NCBI RefSeq assembly: GCF_009936175.1
Contig: NZ_AP019773.1
Location: 1 to 64,000, forward strand
Direction: 5' to 3'
DNA length: 64,000 nt
Origin: Bartonella quintana
GTDB lineage: Bacteria; Pseudomonadota; Alphaproteobacteria; Rhizobiales; Rhizobiaceae
In this document: piece by piece, positions 62,246-64,000 of the stretch
How the letters are laid out: the number at the start of each line of letters is the position of its first letter
How positions within the stretch are numbered: the stretch's first letter is position 1
The notes under the pieces: model-generated
Seen by the model: only the letters and a program-made list of their open reading frames with translations
Database searches by the model: none
Told to the model about the DNA's origin: nothing
Position numbers and translations under genes: made by a program

Positions 62246-64000
62246 TTAAGACATTTGCTTTTCGAATTGGATATGATGAAGTTTTTTGTAAAAACCATGT
62301 TCCTTTGCTAGCAATTCTTTTTGGGTACCTTGTTCAATCAGTTGCCCGTTTTGTATGACAACAATTTTATGAGCGCGCTTAATCGTTGAAAGGCGATGAG
62401 CAATGATAATAGTTGTACGTCCTTTTGTGAGGTGGTAAAGGGCTTCATTAATTTGTGCTTCAGTGTGTGAATCTAAAGCACTTGTTGCTTCATCAAGAAT
62501 CAGGATTTCACTATCATGAAGCATTGCTCTGGCAATAGCGATGCGTTGTTTTTGTCCACCTGAAAGATTATCACCATTATTACCTATTTGCGTATCATAG
62601 CCATTTGGAAGATTCATAATAAAGTCGTGAGCATTGGCTGTTTTTGCTGCTTTGATAATGTCATTGTCACTGGCGCGTTCGTTACCAAGTCCGATGTTAT
62701 ATTTCACAGTTCCTTGAAAGAGAAAAGTATCCTGTCCTACGTAGGCTATCAGTTTTCTAAGGGAGCGAAATGTGATGTAGTGGATGTCTTGATCATTAAT
62801 TAATATACGTCCCTGTGTCGGGTCATAGAGACGCATAATAAGATTGATAAGAGTTGATTTCCCCGAACCAGAAGGTCCCACCAATGCTGTCATTTTTCCG
62901 GGTTCTATTTCTAAGTTGATATCCCTCAACACTATTTGTCCATCTGTATATGCAAAAGAAACATGTTCAAAACGAATAGGCCCTTGCGTTTTATCCAGAT
63001 CTTTAGCTTTTTCATGTTCTATAATCGTAAGAGGGTGGTCGAGTATTTCAAACATCGTACGGATATTAACCAAACCAGATTCAATTTTAACACGTACATT
63101 TGCTAGCCTTTTTGCAGGCTCATAAGCGAGAAGTAACGCAACGATAAAGGACATGAATTCACCTTGGACGCCTGCACGTTGGTTTGCAAGGTAGCCGGAA
63201 AAACAGATAATACCTGCAATGGCAATGCCAGCGAGTGTTTCCATAATTGGATTTGTAATGGCTTCAAGCGTTGCAATATTGTTTGCTTGTTTTTCAACAT
63301 CGCAAATAGCTTTGTTCATACGTTTTTTCATTAATTCTTCCAGTGAAAAAGCCTTGATGACTCGAATACCAATCGAACTTTCTTGCATAATTTTGATAAT
63401 TTCACCGAGGGAAAGGAGTTCTTTTTCCACAAGACTGCGAACACGTTTTAAAGCCATTCGAACCCCTAAAAAAGCGAGCGGGCCTACTATTAAGGTAATG
63501 GAAATTAACGCAAAATTTTGAATGAACATAACAAGCAATAGGCCACTGACAGAGAGCAAATCACGTACAAAAGTTGTGATAATAGTATCAATGATATTAC
63601 GTGCTGCTGTAGCGTTGTGGGTTACGCGGACAAGAAGATCGGATGAGGTATTATTCTTATAAAAGGAGACTCCCTGTTCCATAAGGCGTGCATAGATTTT
63701 GCGTTGTTGTTCAGCAACAATATTGTTACCTGCTTTGCTTAGAAAATAAGTTTGAGCAAAAGTTGCAATCCCTTTGAGGATAAAAATGAAAGCAATGATA
63801 CTAGAAATCAAAACAATCATAGCAAAATTTTGTGCGTCAATAAGATAATTAACAACGTCACGCATAATCCATGCACTAGCTGCAGTTGTGCAAGAAATAA
63901 TGATCATTGAAAAAATAGCTGCACTGTACCAACGCGCATGTTTATAAAAATTTTCTCGTAAAAGACGGATGATAAGATGTTTATCAAAAGAGGAGATTCG
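62246..64000 (-). CDS. ABC transporter, MsbA-like exporter (5' end outside window)
   Basis: Half-size ABC exporter with fused transmembrane and nucleotide-binding domains, resembling MsbA (lipid A/LPS flippase) and other lipid exporters. The frame is open to the window edge: 31 more codons precede ATG 63907 (including FDKHLIIRLLRENFYKHARW), so the true start is beyond 64000. The visible 584 residues contain five or six spans, then Walker A GPSGSGKSTL, the signature LSGGQKQRIAIARA, Walker B ILILDEATSALD and the H-loop IIAHRLST. It is convergent with tamB, 29 bases apart. MsbA as substrate assignment is an inference; related multidrug exporters look alike. Confidence 0.9.
   Translation of the reverse strand, partial: RISSFDKHLIIRLLRENFYKHARWYSAAIFSMIIISCTTAASAWIMRDVVNYLIDAQNFAMIVLISSIIAFIFILKGIATFAQTYFLSKAGNNIVAEQQRKIYARLMEQGVSFYKNNTSSDLLVRVTHNATAARNIIDTIITTFVRDLLSVSGLLLVMFIQNFALISITLIVGPLAFLGVRMALKRVRSLVEKELLSLGEIIKIMQESSIGIRVIKAFSLEELMKKRMNKAICDVEKQANNIATLEAITNPIMETLAGIAIAGIICFSGYLANQRAGVQGEFMSFIVALLLAYEPAKRLANVRVKIESGLVNIRTMFEILDHPLTIIEHEKAKDLDKTQGPIRFEHVSFAYTDGQIVLRDINLEIEPGKMTALVGPSGSGKSTLINLIMRLYDPTQGRILINDQDIHYITFRSLRKLIAYVGQDTFLFQGTVKYNIGLGNERASDNDIIKAAKTANAHDFIMNLPNGYDTQIGNNGDNLSGGQKQRIAIARAMLHDSEILILDEATSALDSHTEAQINEALYHLTKGRTTIIIAHRLSTIKRAHKIVVIQNGQLIEQGTQKELLAKEHGFYKKLHHIQFEKQMS

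Overview
The window looks like chromosomal DNA of a Bartonella-type alphaproteobacterium (order Hyphomicrobiales/Rhizobiales). This rests on low G+C, rhizobial gene neighbourhoods (maf-aroE-coaE-dnaQ; lptC-lptA-lptB-ptsN; ihfB-lapA; addB-addA-trxA; folC-accD), a class I lysyl-tRNA synthetase, an IalB-family invasion protein, a probable ybhL-type leader RNA, and many gene-free stretches holding decayed genes. Genus is an inference from content; no species is claimed.

Layout. 1-3606: a tightly overlapping block (PPDK/PEPS regulator, maf, aroE, coaE, dnaQ). Base 1 is the GTG of the first gene, and in Caulobacter the origin lies just upstream of the equivalent cluster, so the sequence probably starts next to oriC. 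3607-3935: a gap with an 11-bp hairpin and a possible 13-codon ORF with a strong ribosome-binding site. 3936-8760: polA, an endo/exonuclease/phosphatase protein and a Bax-inhibitor-1 membrane protein with its leader. 8900-9700: a dead IS5-like element. 9832-12866 (minus): lspA, a SpoU rRNA methyltransferase, a degenerate SAM methyltransferase, a LapA-like protein and ihfB. 13058-16855 (plus): lptC, lptA, lptB and ptsN, with no rpoN in the 1.2 kb where rhizobia carry it. 18256-25021 (plus): ialB-like gene, rlmN, a broken LysE exporter, the tail of argG, lysK and prfC. 25068-43340 (nearly all minus): trxA, addA, addB, a dead IS copy, a TsaE-phosphotransferase fusion, a PAS histidine kinase, ahcY, another dead IS copy, an NDUFA9-like protein, folC and accD. 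43341-45416: a broken EI24 gene and an IS scrap. 45417-51794 (minus): coaBC with an N-terminal ribbon-helix-helix domain, ubiB, ubiE and gyrB. 52782-64000: an orphan periplasmic binding protein, yifB/comM, tamA-tamB and an MsbA-like ABC exporter cut by the window edge.

How it fits together. Most genes are housekeeping: replication and repair (polA, dnaQ, gyrB, AddAB, IHF), outer-membrane biogenesis (LptABC, TamAB, LspA, MsbA-like), CoA, ubiquinone, folate and fatty-acid supply, and translation (LysRS, RF3, RlmN, TsaE). The losses (argG, the LysE exporter, and the trp genes, rpoN and MurU expected from rhizobial synteny) fit reductive evolution in a host-restricted bacterium.

I found no clear new defence or mobile system. 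The items most worth a second look are the RHH-CoaBC fusion, the structured RNA/micro-ORF locus after dnaQ, the family of decayed IS5-like copies, the 47-bp palindrome in the place of rpoN, and the intact methyltransferase frame whose catalytic loop has been replaced.
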